Source of the DNA: Lysobacterales bacterium
Lineage (GTDB): Bacteria > Pseudomonadota > Gammaproteobacteria > Xanthomonadales > SZUA-36
Direction of reading: 5' to 3'
NCBI GenBank assembly: GCA_021648045.1
Contig: JAKITM010000092.1
Location: 1 to 9,284 of the forward strand
DNA: 9,284 nucleotides
The notes under the pieces are model-generated. The model was not told the origin of the DNA. It made no database searches and saw only the letters and a list, made by a program, of their open reading frames with translations. Positions 1-6,659 of the stretch are shown here, piece by piece; position 1 is the stretch's first letter; the number at the start of each line of letters is the position of its first letter. The translations under genes were made by a program, and so were the position numbers.

Positions 1-948
1 AATTGTAACTATTGTAGTTACCTCAATAATGGCGGGGAAAACTGGTATATAGCAGATAACACTATTGTTGGAAACAATGACCCAAATGATGGCTCTAATT
101 TTGGAGGGGAAGGCATAGAGCTTGCAAGAACTTCTGGACATACCGTAGCACACAACAAAATATCAAGAGTAGCTGATGGCATTTCTTATCCGCGTACAAA
201 TGTTGATATATATGGAAATGATATATTTGAGACCACAGATGACGGTATTGAAGGAGATTATGGCCATAATAATATACGCATCTGGGGCAACCGTATTTCC
301 AACCCAATGAATAATGGAATATCATTTCAGCCCATGAATGGTGCTCCTTGGTATGTTTTGTACAACCAAATTGCGGCACCTGGAGAAGGCGCACTAAAGC
401 TGAGAAATAGGACAGATAGGGTTTTGTTGGCACATAACACCCTAGTCGCCTGGAGCGGACCTATTGGGTCAGGATCCAGCCTAATGCAAAGTTTTAAATC
501 CATTAATAATTTATGGATTTCTATTCAGGATAGATATATTTGGGAAACAAATACAGGCAATGTTCATTGGAGAACCCACTGGGATTATGATGGATATGAT
601 TGGGGAGATTACCCTTTTGCCTTTAAGTGGGAGGGGCAGCGGTTAATAGGCATTCCTGAATTCCAGAACTATACTGGCCAAGCGATGAATTCAATCCAGA
701 TTGATAAATCCACCTGTTTTGAGAACTTTGACATCCCCGCCCCACCACCAGCGACAATACCGTTTCAACACCTGACTTTAAAGCCTGAGTGCAATGCGGT
801 TGATGCAGGAGTTTATTTAGCCAATATCAACAATGGTTTTAATGCCGCAGCGCCAGATTTAGGGGCTCATGAAGTTGGTAGGCCATTAACCCATTATGGG
901 CCAAGAGCTGATAATAGCGGTTTTATTTTCCGGGATTCTTTTGAATAA
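1..948 (+). CDS. Right-handed parallel beta-helix repeat protein, C-terminal part (5' end outside window)
   Basis: The frame is open from base 1 to a TAA at 946-948, giving 315 visible codons; the true start lies upstream. Numbering visible residues from base 1, Asn recurs at 52, 73, 97, 122 and 146 in the pattern hydrophobic-x-hydrophobic-x-x-N-x-I, with GI or similar about eight residues later. This is the asparagine ladder and rung length (21-25 residues) of parallel beta-helix (PbH1) proteins. Such folds occur in polysaccharide lyases, glycoside hydrolases and adhesins; no catalytic signature could be assigned. Near the end a DAG...PDLGAHE...YGPR stretch resembles the terminal module of secreted beta-helix proteins. 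The last residues, IFRDSFE, resemble the short DGFE-type tails I recall on gammaproteobacterial exported proteins. The gene is AT-rich with many ATA, AGA and AGG codons compared with ftsY or mutY, which may mean transfer. Fold confidence is high; function is unknown. Confidence 0.85.
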   Translation, partial: NCNYCSYLNNGGENWYIADNTIVGNNDPNDGSNFGGEGIELARTSGHTVAHNKISRVADGISYPRTNVDIYGNDIFETTDDGIEGDYGHNNIRIWGNRISNPMNNGISFQPMNGAPWYVLYNQIAAPGEGALKLRNRTDRVLLAHNTLVAWSGPIGSGSSLMQSFKSINNLWISIQDRYIWETNTGNVHWRTHWDYDGYDWGDYPFAFKWEGQRLIGIPEFQNYTGQAMNSIQIDKSTCFENFDIPAPPPATIPFQHLTLKPECNAVDAGVYLANINNGFNAAAPDLGAHEVGRPLTHYGPRADNSGFIFRDSFE

Positions 949-958
949 ACTAAATACT

Positions 959-977
959 GTGGCTTACTCAAAGCCGC
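959..977 (+). other. Stem-loop after the beta-helix gene
   Basis: Bases 959-965 (GTGGCTT) pair with 971-977 (AAGCCGC) through seven pairs, one a G-U wobble, around a five-base loop. It begins 10 bases after the beta-helix stop codon. No T-tract follows on the + strand, so it is not a classical intrinsic terminator. It may instead mark the mRNA 3' end or be a Rho-dependent or processing boundary between two convergent genes. Confidence 0.35.
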
Positions 978-1054
978 CAATACTAGCGGTTACACTTTCA
1001 ACTAAATGAACCAGCTATCAATGGGACATGCGCTTTTAAAAACTGCTAGGGATC

Positions 1055-1101
1055 TAAGGCATAGGCGTTACCCGCCTACACTCTATGTAGATTAAGCCTT
1101 A
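1055..1101. repeat. Nested inverted repeats in the convergent intergenic gap
   Basis: Three perfect inverted repeats nest here. An outer TAAGGC/GCCTTA (1055-1060 and 1096-1101) encloses TAGGCG/CGCCTA (1062-1067 and 1073-1078) and CTACA/TGTAG (1076-1080 and 1086-1090). The two inner stems share three bases and so are mutually exclusive at full length. The outer right arm contains the TAA stop of the M20D gene read on the - strand. Only a short T-run follows about 13 bases further on, so it is a weak terminator candidate for the five-gene operon. Confidence 0.35.
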
Positions 1102-2400
1102 TTTTTCAGCTGCAAGAAAATCTATCGCCAAGTGGCTCAAAGCTCGGGTTCCAAGCCCCAACACCTGCTCATCCACATCAAACATTGGTGAATGATTTGA
1201 TGGTGCAGTTAGCGGGTCTTGACCTTGCGCTACTGAACCAAGGTAAAAATACAAGCCGGGAATTTCATTAGCAAAAAAGGAGAAGTCTTCTGCACCGGTT
1301 ACTAAATTGGGGGTAAATATTTCGCGCTCGCCGGATACCTTGACCAGCGTTGGCATCATCTGATCAAAAAGATCACTGTCATTGACAGTAACCGGATAGC
1401 CAGTGTCAATCTCAACGCTGGCAGTAGCCCCTGCTGATGCCGCAATGTTTTCTGCTACCAATTTAACCTCTGCATGAATTTGTTCCCGCATCTGCGGGTC
1501 GAAGCTACGGATGGTGCCCCAGAGTTCAACCTCATCGGGAATAATATTATGCCGTATACCACCAGTAATTTTACCGATGGTCACTATCGCCGGTGCTTTA
1601 GTGATATTCACCTTTCGGGAAACTATGGTTTGCAGACCGGTAATAATTTGCGCGCTGGTAACGATGGGATCAACCCCGCCCCAAGGACGAGCACCGTGGG
1701 TTTGCCGACCTCTGACTGTTATAGTCATGGTATCAACCGCTGCCATCATTGCACCACGGCGTAGAGCAATCGTGCCAAACGGCATGTTCAGGCCAACATG
1801 CAGGCCGAATATTGCCTCCGGCTTATATTTTTCGAACAAGCCCTCTTGCAACATTAGTTCAGCTCCGCCCTCTTCGCCAACAGGTGCGCCCTCTTCCGCC
1901 GGTTGAAAAATAAACAGCACTTTTCCGGGGATTTGATCGCGCATCGCCGAAAGCGTTTTAGCCACGCCCAAAAGGATTGCCATATGTGCATCGTGGCCAC
2001 AGGCATGCATAACCCCTACTGTTTTACCGCCAAATTCGGCCTCGACAGTGGAGGCAAATGCTAGCCCGGTTTCTTCACGCACCGGCAAAGCATCCATATC
2101 CGCGCGCAAGGCAACTGTTTTACCCGGCTTGCCGCCCTGTAATACTGCAATAACACCTGTTTTGGCAATGCCGGTTTCAACTTCCAGGCCCATATTGCTG
2201 AGTTCTCTGGCAATATATTCTGCGGTATTAAACTCCCGATTAGAAAGCTCAGGGTTTTGATGGAACCAGCGCCGCCACTGAATAATTTGCTGGTTATTTG
2301 TGGCAATAACCGTATCAATGGTCTGCCACTCGGGGGCGGCATTCGCCACACTGCCAAAAATCATCGAAGTCAGAATAAATATACTAAAGATTTTTTTCAT
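1099..2400 (-). CDS. Exported M20D family metallopeptidase / amidohydrolase
   Basis: A zinc or manganese amidohydrolase of the M20D type (hippurate hydrolase, IAA-amino acid hydrolase, N-acetyl-diaminopimelate deacetylase relatives), which cleaves N-acyl amino acid amide bonds. Numbering from the ATG at 2400 (433 aa), the metal-site CGHDAH is at 134-139, the acidic pair in PAEEG at 169-170, GLHVG with its His near 201, and the late His of SNHSP at 403. The dimerisation domain stretch GRQTHGARPWGGVDP and RHNIIPDEVELWGT are typical. MKKIFSIFILTSMIFGSVANA is a good signal peptide cut after ANA, so it is likely periplasmic or secreted. A GTG at 2412 (four residues longer) would overlap the TGA of the upstream gene, but the ATG gives the better signal peptide and has GAG about 8-10 bases upstream. 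It is last in the operon, 8 bp after the MBL gene. Family is certain; substrate is not. Confidence 0.93.
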   Translation of the reverse strand: MKKIFSIFILTSMIFGSVANAAPEWQTIDTVIATNNQQIIQWRRWFHQNPELSNREFNTAEYIARELSNMGLEVETGIAKTGVIAVLQGGKPGKTVALRADMDALPVREETGLAFASTVEAEFGGKTVGVMHACGHDAHMAILLGVAKTLSAMRDQIPGKVLFIFQPAEEGAPVGEEGGAELMLQEGLFEKYKPEAIFGLHVGLNMPFGTIALRRGAMMAAVDTMTITVRGRQTHGARPWGGVDPIVTSAQIITGLQTIVSRKVNITKAPAIVTIGKITGGIRHNIIPDEVELWGTIRSFDPQMREQIHAEVKLVAENIAASAGATASVEIDTGYPVTVNDSDLFDQMMPTLVKVSGEREIFTPNLVTGAEDFSFFANEIPGLYFYLGSVAQGQDPLTAPSNHSPMFDVDEQVLGLGTRALSHLAIDFLAAEK

Positions 2401-2408
2401 AATAAAGC

Positions 2409-3275
2409 TCACAATTGCAGACCGGCCAGTATGGCGATTTCCTCACTGGAAACAAAGCGCCCACGATCATCCTTGCACACAGTTACTAGCGCACATTCAT
2501 TGTCGTGGGTGAAAAATAGGCGTACATTACGTGCAAGCTTATCTTCAAGAAAGGTCTTTTTTTCATTTAATAATAATTCAGGATAACGGTCATAACCCAT
2601 ACTGATTGAAGTATGCATCCAGGCGCGGCCGGGTATCAGGTCAGCGCAAAACACAATCCCGCCGCCTTCAGCTGGACCAATTTCGGCAAGCATCAGGCCC
2701 GGTGTGTGCCCGTCACTGAAACTAAAGCGCACACTATCACCCAGTAATGGGTGTTGGCGGTCATCTACCAGCTCTAAGCGCCCGCTTTGTTCGAGCAGGT
2801 GGTTGAGTTCGGGGATGAAGGAGGCGGCATCCCGTGGGTGCGGATGAGTGGCGCGTTGCCAATGGCTTTTACCTACCAAAAAATGGGCATTGGGGAATAA
2901 TAATTCATGCTCCCGGTCTTCTTGCCAGGCCGATAGCAGGCCACCGGCATGATCAAAATGCAGATGACTGAGAACCACCACATCAATATCTTCGTCTTTG
3001 AAACCCAGTTCCCGAAGGTTATTCAGTAATACATGCTCGCTGGATTCTACCCCGAACCGATCACGCAAAGATGGTTCAAAAAAAGCACCTATGCCGGTTT
3101 CAAACAATACTGTTTTGCCGTTAAGGTTTTCTACCAACATGGTACGGGTTGGTATAGAAATTCGATTACGGGCATCGGGTTTTATCCAACGTTCCCAAAC
3201 AGCTTTTGGTGCATTGCCAAACATTGCACCACCATCAAGTTTTTGCTGGTTTCCCTCTATTGACCAGATTTTCAT
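2409..3275 (-). CDS. Metallo-beta-lactamase fold hydrolase, lactonase-like
   Basis: A 288-residue cytoplasmic MBL-fold hydrolase with no signal peptide. All binuclear metal ligands are visible: H104, H106, D108 and H109 in HLHFDHAGG, H190 in GHTPG, D212 in ADLIPG and H257 near the C-terminus. The layout resembles AHL-lactonase and YtnP-like enzymes. The N-terminus WSIEGNQQKLDGGAMFGNAP is one I recall as conserved in uncharacterised proteobacterial MBL proteins. The usual beta-strand Asp of the LIDTG motif is Glu here (LFETG, residues 57-61). The start is ATG at 3275, with AGGCG upstream of it on the - strand. It lies 44 bp of AT-rich DNA after ggt and 8 bp before the M20D gene, so it should be co-transcribed with both. 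Hydrolysis of a lactone or other ester/thioester is inferred; the true substrate is unknown. Confidence 0.88.
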   Translation of the reverse strand: MKIWSIEGNQQKLDGGAMFGNAPKAVWERWIKPDARNRISIPTRTMLVENLNGKTVLFETGIGAFFEPSLRDRFGVESSEHVLLNNLRELGFKDEDIDVVVLSHLHFDHAGGLLSAWQEDREHELLFPNAHFLVGKSHWQRATHPHPRDAASFIPELNHLLEQSGRLELVDDRQHPLLGDSVRFSFSDGHTPGLMLAEIGPAEGGGIVFCADLIPGRAWMHTSISMGYDRYPELLLNEKKTFLEDKLARNVRLFFTHDNECALVTVCKDDRGRFVSSEEIAILAGLQL

Positions 3276-3319
3276 TTATTCGCCTAGTAATATTTAATCG
3301 AATTAATTATTTAATAAAA

Positions 3320-5014
3320 TTATTTTACAGTTGCCCTACCCGAAGGTGTGCGTGGGTCGCTGGCAGCCTCTAATTTTCCACTACGCCGATCCCACATTAC
3401 CGCGTTCATATTACCCCATTGCCGATTCAGTATCTGCACCTCATGCCCAAGCGCACGCAATTTGCTTTGCAATTCCTCACTGAAAGCATCCGGCTCGGCA
3501 TATATCCGATCTGGTAAATACTGATGGTGGTAGCGCGGCAAAGCTACCCATGATTGTGGGCCATTGCCAGCGAAAAAGTCCAGAACACTCAATAAAACCA
3601 TGGTAATAATGCGACTACCACCGGGTGTTCCCAACACGGCAACGCGATCTTTACCAATCACAAATGTAGGACTCATACTCGATAACGGTCGTTTACCCGG
3701 TGCAATTGCATTGGCTTCAAAACCGATCAAACCATAAGCATTCGGTTTCCCTGGCTTGGCAGAAAAATCGTCCATCTGATTGTTCAACAAGAAACCCGTT
3801 CCGGGAGCTACGAAATTAGCTCCATACAGCGTATTAACCGTTAAAGTGGCCGCAACTAAATTGCCTTCAGAATCAATAATAGAAAAATGGGTGGTGTGCT
3901 TGCCACCAGCAACATCTACGATCCCCGCAAGCGAGGAACTGGGCGTGGCTTTATCAATACGGATCGAGGTGCGCATACCGGCTGCATAATGTGGGTCGAT
4001 GAGCATGGAAACCGGCACATCAACAAAGCCCGGATCCCCAAGGTAAATACTGCGATCACGGTAGGCACGCCGCATGGCTTCCACTACCAAATGAGTGCGT
4101 TGAGCTTGCGAGCGTTCAGAAATTTTATAGGGTTCGAGAATATTGAGAATTTCCGCAATTGCCACTCCGCCCGATGAAGGTGGTGAAGCGGTAATTAACT
4201 CATAATCATTATATTTAAAGCGGACCGGCTCTCGTTCAACAACTTTATATGCCGCAAGGTCCTCTAATGCCCAAATACCACCCGCTTCTTTCACGCCTTT
4301 GACCAGCAGACGGGCGGTTTCTCCATGGTAAAAATCAGTGGTTCCGGTTAAGACTACCTGTTCAAGCACATGGGCTAAATCGGGCTGTTTAATCACCGCG
4401 CCAAGCGCAGGAATTTCATCATCATGCAAAAATATTGCACGGCCGGCCGGAAAGCGGAGCATATATTTACGCACGGGCTTTAATAGGCGAATATATTTCT
4501 CATCTGCCGGAAAACCTTCCCGTGCCAAGCGAATAGCCGGGGCTAACGATACTTTGAGTGGCAAGCGTCCATAATTGCTAGCGATATGCACCATCCCTGC
4601 TACATGGCCGGGAATCCCTGCAGCCAACGGGCCCTGCGTTGCCAGGCCGCGATTTACCTCACCATTTTCGTCAAGGTACATATCCCGGTGTGCTGCGGAA
4701 GGCGCCTCTTCGCGCCCATCAATCATGATGTTTTTCTGATCTTCATTGCGGTGGAGTAACCAAAACGCACCACCACCTATACCAGAGCTGGCAGGCTCAA
4801 CAACCGCCAACGCAGCGCTGACTGCAACGGCTGCATCAAAAGCATTTCCACCCTGTTCCAGCACTTCAAAACCTGCTTCTGTGGCTAAATAATGGGCACT
4901 GGAGATAGCTGATTTGCCGGGCTTGTCTACCGCCATCGCTGAGGCGCTGATTAACACTGCTGCCAGCAATAGCAGGGTTTTGTTTAAAAATTTCATCGCT
5001 GTGTTATTTTCCAT
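3320..5014 (-). CDS. ggt: Gamma-glutamyltransferase (glutathione hydrolase) proenzyme
   Basis: An N-terminal nucleophile hydrolase that removes or transfers the gamma-glutamyl group of glutathione and related compounds in the periplasm. The proenzyme cuts itself before the catalytic Thr at T374 (GGKHTTHFS), giving large and small (191 aa) subunits. R101 (DGREEAP) should bind the glutamyl alpha-carboxylate. N394, D416 in NNQMDDF, S445-S446 in PLSSMSPT and the oxyanion glycines in PGGSRI match the E. coli residues. The stretch after NNQMDDF includes the lid-loop region of E. coli-type enzymes. Length (564 aa) is close to the E. coli enzyme (580). A signal peptide ends near ASAMA (residue 28). 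The ATG at 5014 overlaps the ferredoxin gene by 11 bp; an ATG at 4996 (M7) gives a more conventional n-region, and neither has a clear Shine-Dalgarno sequence. The order coaD-fdx-ggt matches Pseudomonas from memory (PA0363-PA0361). Confidence 0.97.
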   Translation of the reverse strand: MENNTAMKFLNKTLLLLAAVLISASAMAVDKPGKSAISSAHYLATEAGFEVLEQGGNAFDAAVAVSAALAVVEPASSGIGGGAFWLLHRNEDQKNIMIDGREEAPSAAHRDMYLDENGEVNRGLATQGPLAAGIPGHVAGMVHIASNYGRLPLKVSLAPAIRLAREGFPADEKYIRLLKPVRKYMLRFPAGRAIFLHDDEIPALGAVIKQPDLAHVLEQVVLTGTTDFYHGETARLLVKGVKEAGGIWALEDLAAYKVVEREPVRFKYNDYELITASPPSSGGVAIAEILNILEPYKISERSQAQRTHLVVEAMRRAYRDRSIYLGDPGFVDVPVSMLIDPHYAAGMRTSIRIDKATPSSSLAGIVDVAGGKHTTHFSIIDSEGNLVAATLTVNTLYGANFVAPGTGFLLNNQMDDFSAKPGKPNAYGLIGFEANAIAPGKRPLSSMSPTFVIGKDRVAVLGTPGGSRIITMVLLSVLDFFAGNGPQSWVALPRYHHQYLPDRIYAEPDAFSEELQSKLRALGHEVQILNRQWGNMNAVMWDRRSGKLEAASDPRTPSGRATVK

Positions 5015-5255
5015 TGGTTAAAACTTGATATTTTTTCAGTAACTGTTCTGGAGTTTCCGGGTGTTGTGGGTCCAGAGGAATGCATTCAACCGGACAGATT
5101 TCGACACACTGGGGCTCATCAAAATGACCGACACACTCAGTGCATAAATTTGGGTTAATCTCGAATATCTCAACACCCTGATAAATAGCCTCGTTGGGGC
5201 AGACAGGCTCACACACATCGCAATTGATGCAATCTTCAGTAATCTTTAAGGCCAC
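5004..5255 (-). CDS. YfhL-type 2[4Fe-4S] ferredoxin
   Basis: A small (83 aa) cytoplasmic electron carrier with two 4Fe-4S clusters. Cysteines are C9-xx-C12-xx-C15-xxx-C19-P, then C38-xx-C41-x8-C50-xxx-C54-P-xxx-C58. The eight-residue spacing between C41 and C50, the extra ninth Cys (C58) and the C-terminal extension are the marks of the YfhL / Allochromatium vinosum type, whose clusters have very low, split potentials. By family analogy C9, C12, C15 and C54 hold one cluster and C19, C38, C41 and C50 the other. The start codon is GTG at 5255, four bases after the coaD stop, with only a weak GAGA-like signal upstream, so translation may be coupled to coaD. The 3' end overlaps the longer ggt start. 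The redox partner cannot be told from the window. Confidence 0.95.
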   Translation of the reverse strand: MALKITEDCINCDVCEPVCPNEAIYQGVEIFEINPNLCTECVGHFDEPQCVEICPVECIPLDPQHPETPEQLLKKYQVLTNGK

Positions 5256-5259
5256 AGAT

Positions 5260-5757
5260 TTAGTCTCTGAATCTTTCGATCAACGCCTGTTTAACCAGCG
5301 GATCTACAAACTCGCCCACATCACCACCCATCCTGGCAACTTCCCTTACCAATGAAGAAGAAATAAAGCTGTGTTCTTCAGATGGCGTCATAAACATGGT
5401 TTCTACTTCTTTAACCAAATGCCGATTCATGCTCGCTAGTTGAAATTCATACTCAAAATCTGAAACTGCGCGTAAACCGCGCAAAATAACTGAAGCCTCT
5501 TTTTCTCGTACAAAATCTGCCAACAGGTTGCTGAAGCCAACTATCTCAACTCCGGGAATATCCCCGATAATGACTTCTGCCAAGCTGATTCTTTTGGCAA
5601 GGCTTAAAAGTGGTTGTTTCTGCGGGTTTTCGGCAATCGCAACAATCACCCGGTTAAATACCCGCGCAGCTCGCGCTACCAGGTCAGTATGACCATTAGT
5701 GATTGGGTCAAAAGTACCGGGGTAAACAACCGTACATTCAGTTTTTGGCTTTTGCAT
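5260..5757 (-). CDS. coaD: Phosphopantetheine adenylyltransferase
   Basis: CoaD transfers AMP from ATP to 4'-phosphopantetheine, the penultimate step of coenzyme A synthesis, as a cytoplasmic hexamer. The 165-residue protein is of family length. The nucleotidyltransferase signature GTFDPITNGH is at 14-23, with H23 in the ATP-binding position; RGLR is at 93-96, EYEFQLASMNR at 102-112 and ISSSLVRE at 132-139. All are canonical. The ATG at 5757 is the first gene after an extended -10 type promoter candidate and after the rsmD terminator, so it probably opens a separate transcription unit running through fdx, ggt, MBL and M20D genes. Many bacteria have rsmD directly upstream of coaD, as here. Confidence 0.98.
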   Translation of the reverse strand: MQKPKTECTVVYPGTFDPITNGHTDLVARAARVFNRVIVAIAENPQKQPLLSLAKRISLAEVIIGDIPGVEIVGFSNLLADFVREKEASVILRGLRAVSDFEYEFQLASMNRHLVKEVETMFMTPSEEHSFISSSLVREVARMGGDVGEFVDPLVKQALIERFRD

Positions 5758-5800
5758 ACAAGTTACTTAGAGATTTAATGATTCACTATCCGAATTGTTA

Positions 5801-5829
5801 AGTTTATCATGCAAATCAACGCGGGTCAG
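5801..5829 (-). promoter_or_regulatory. Candidate sigma-70 promoter for the coaD operon
   Basis: On the - strand, CTGACC (5829-5824) is followed after 17 bp by TAAACT (5806-5801), each matching four of six consensus bases. TGA stands immediately before the -10, which makes an extended -10 element. Transcription would begin near 5794, leaving a leader of roughly 37 bases before the coaD ATG. It lies downstream of the rsmD terminator, where a coaD promoter is needed. No operator was recognised. Confidence 0.42.
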
Positions 5830-5862
5830 GCACTGGGAGACTCTAATATTGATTTGTTTTGC

Positions 5863-5889
5863 AAAAAAATAGGCGATCCGGAGATCGCC
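5863..5889 (-). terminator. Intrinsic terminator for rsmD
   Basis: Read on the - strand, GGCGATC (5889-5883), a TCCG tetraloop and GATCGCC (5878-5872) form a seven-pair GC-rich stem. TA and seven T residues (5869-5863) follow directly. This is a textbook Rho-independent terminator that works only in the - direction, ending transcripts from rsmD before the coaD promoter. Confidence 0.88.
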
Positions 5890-6003
5890 CAAAATCGGGG
5901 GGGACAGAGGAGTCCTAATTCATAAGCTTCCCAGCTTACATATAACAAGACCCGCAACAGTCCGATTAGCTTTCAAACCAGTTGAAATGTTTTTATAGCT
6001 CAG
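5890..6003 (-). other. Structured rsmD 3' untranslated region, possible 3'UTR-derived small RNA
   Basis: This 114-base stretch between the rsmD stop and its terminator has no credible ORF. It holds three further inverted repeats: TTTCAA/TTGAAA (5971-5976 and 5982-5987), TAAGCT/AGCTTA (5923-5928 and 5933-5938) and GGAC/GTCC (5902-5905 and 5912-5915), plus a run of seven G (5897-5903; C on the transcribed - strand). Together with the terminator these would give a multi-hairpin RNA end. A weak TGT-TATATG -10-like element sits at 5939-5944, without a good -35. A small RNA is only a possibility. Confidence 0.3.
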
Positions 6004-6573
6004 TCAAATTGGCGCTAACAGCTGCATTCGAACCTCACCCAAGAGTTTAATTTTCAGCTCTTTGAGCCCTGCTGGGACAATCGGAGCCTCAAAACGGCGG
6101 GCTGACTCAACATAGAGCCGACCGTCTTCAGTCAGCATTCCGACCGATACTGTTTTTTCAAGCAAGCTGCTTTGCCATTGACTGTCGAACGGCGGGTCGA
6201 TGAAGATAATTTCATAACTGCCGGACTTAACCGAATTAAGCCAATCAAGGCTATCAACATTTTCGATGTGTATGTTTTCAGCTGCAAATACGCGGCAATT
6301 TTCCTGTAATTGCTTCACCGCTTGCGGATGCTTTTCCAGCAACTTAACTGAAGCCGCCCCTCGGCTAGCGGCCTCCAAGCCAAGCGCACCACTGCCAGCA
6401 AACATATCCAGGCACCGCGATCCGCGAATATCTGCTTGTAACCAATTGAATAAAGTTTCTCTGACACGGTCACCGCTTGGTCGCAGACCTAGCAAATCGG
6501 CTACTGGCAAGCGCCGACCTCGCCACTTACCCGCGATAATCCTGATACCATAATTTTTACTCTGTTTTAGCAT
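6004..6573 (-). CDS. rsmD: 16S rRNA (guanine(966)-N2)-methyltransferase
   Basis: RsmD methylates G966 of 16S rRNA in the assembled small-subunit particle, using S-adenosylmethionine. The 189-residue protein opens with the family stretch RIIAGKWRGRRLPV (11-24) and GLRPSGDRVRETLFNWL (29-45). The AdoMet-binding motif I is at 55-65 (LDMFAGSGALG) and the catalytic DPPF, for exocyclic-amine methylation, at 126-129. Length is normal. The start is ATG at 6573; the N-terminus is close to the conserved RIIAGKW core, leaving little room for another start. It diverges from ftsY across an 86-bp promoter region, as in E. coli, and ends in its own terminator before coaD. Confidence 0.97.
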   Translation of the reverse strand: MLKQSKNYGIRIIAGKWRGRRLPVADLLGLRPSGDRVRETLFNWLQADIRGSRCLDMFAGSGALGLEAASRGAASVKLLEKHPQAVKQLQENCRVFAAENIHIENVDSLDWLNSVKSGSYEIIFIDPPFDSQWQSSLLEKTVSVGMLTEDGRLYVESARRFEAPIVPAGLKELKIKLLGEVRMQLLAPI

Positions 6574-6590
6574 CCCGGCTTCAATATTTG

Positions 6591-6618
6591 TTTACAATAT
6601 ACATATTGCTGATAGCAT
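6591..6618 (+). promoter_or_regulatory. Candidate sigma-70 promoter for ftsY
   Basis: TTTACA (6591-6596, five of six consensus bases) and TAGCAT (6613-6618, four of six) are 16 bp apart. Transcription would begin near 6625, about 35 bases before the ATG at 6660. Its position argues against the longer open frame that begins with TTG at 6588, because that start would lie inside the promoter. Confidence 0.4.
6595..6608. repeat. CAATAT/ATATTG dyad in the rsmD-ftsY promoter region
   Basis: CAATAT-AC-ATATTG is a perfect 14-bp inverted repeat. A further direct copy of CAATAT lies 13 bp upstream (6582-6587). The dyad lies across the -35 end and spacer of the candidate ftsY promoter and upstream of divergent rsmD, a position suited to an operator. 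AT-rich symmetry can also arise by chance. Confidence 0.3.
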
Positions 6619-6650
6619 ACCTGCTTCAGCTACAAACACCAGCAGATATC

Positions 6651-6653
6651 AGG
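6651..6653 (+). promoter_or_regulatory. Ribosome binding site deciding the ftsY start
   Basis: AGG six bases before the ATG at 6660 is the only plausible Shine-Dalgarno element for this frame. It supports 6660 over the upstream TTG at 6588. Confidence 0.5.
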
Positions 6654-6659
6654 CCTTTC

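Noticed and set aside
95..433. Antisense open frame within the beta-helix gene
   Set aside because: It overlaps a clear beta-helix coding frame, has an unstructured His/Tyr-rich product and no ribosome binding site; it is a shadow frame.
5897..5903. Run of seven G as a phase-variable tract
   Set aside because: It is short, in an untranslated region, and not between promoter elements of a surface-protein gene.
6588..6659. In-frame extension of FtsY by 24 hydrophobic residues from a TTG
   Set aside because: The segment contains the candidate promoter and dyad, the start is TTG without a ribosome binding site, and an ATG with AGG upstream follows at 6660.
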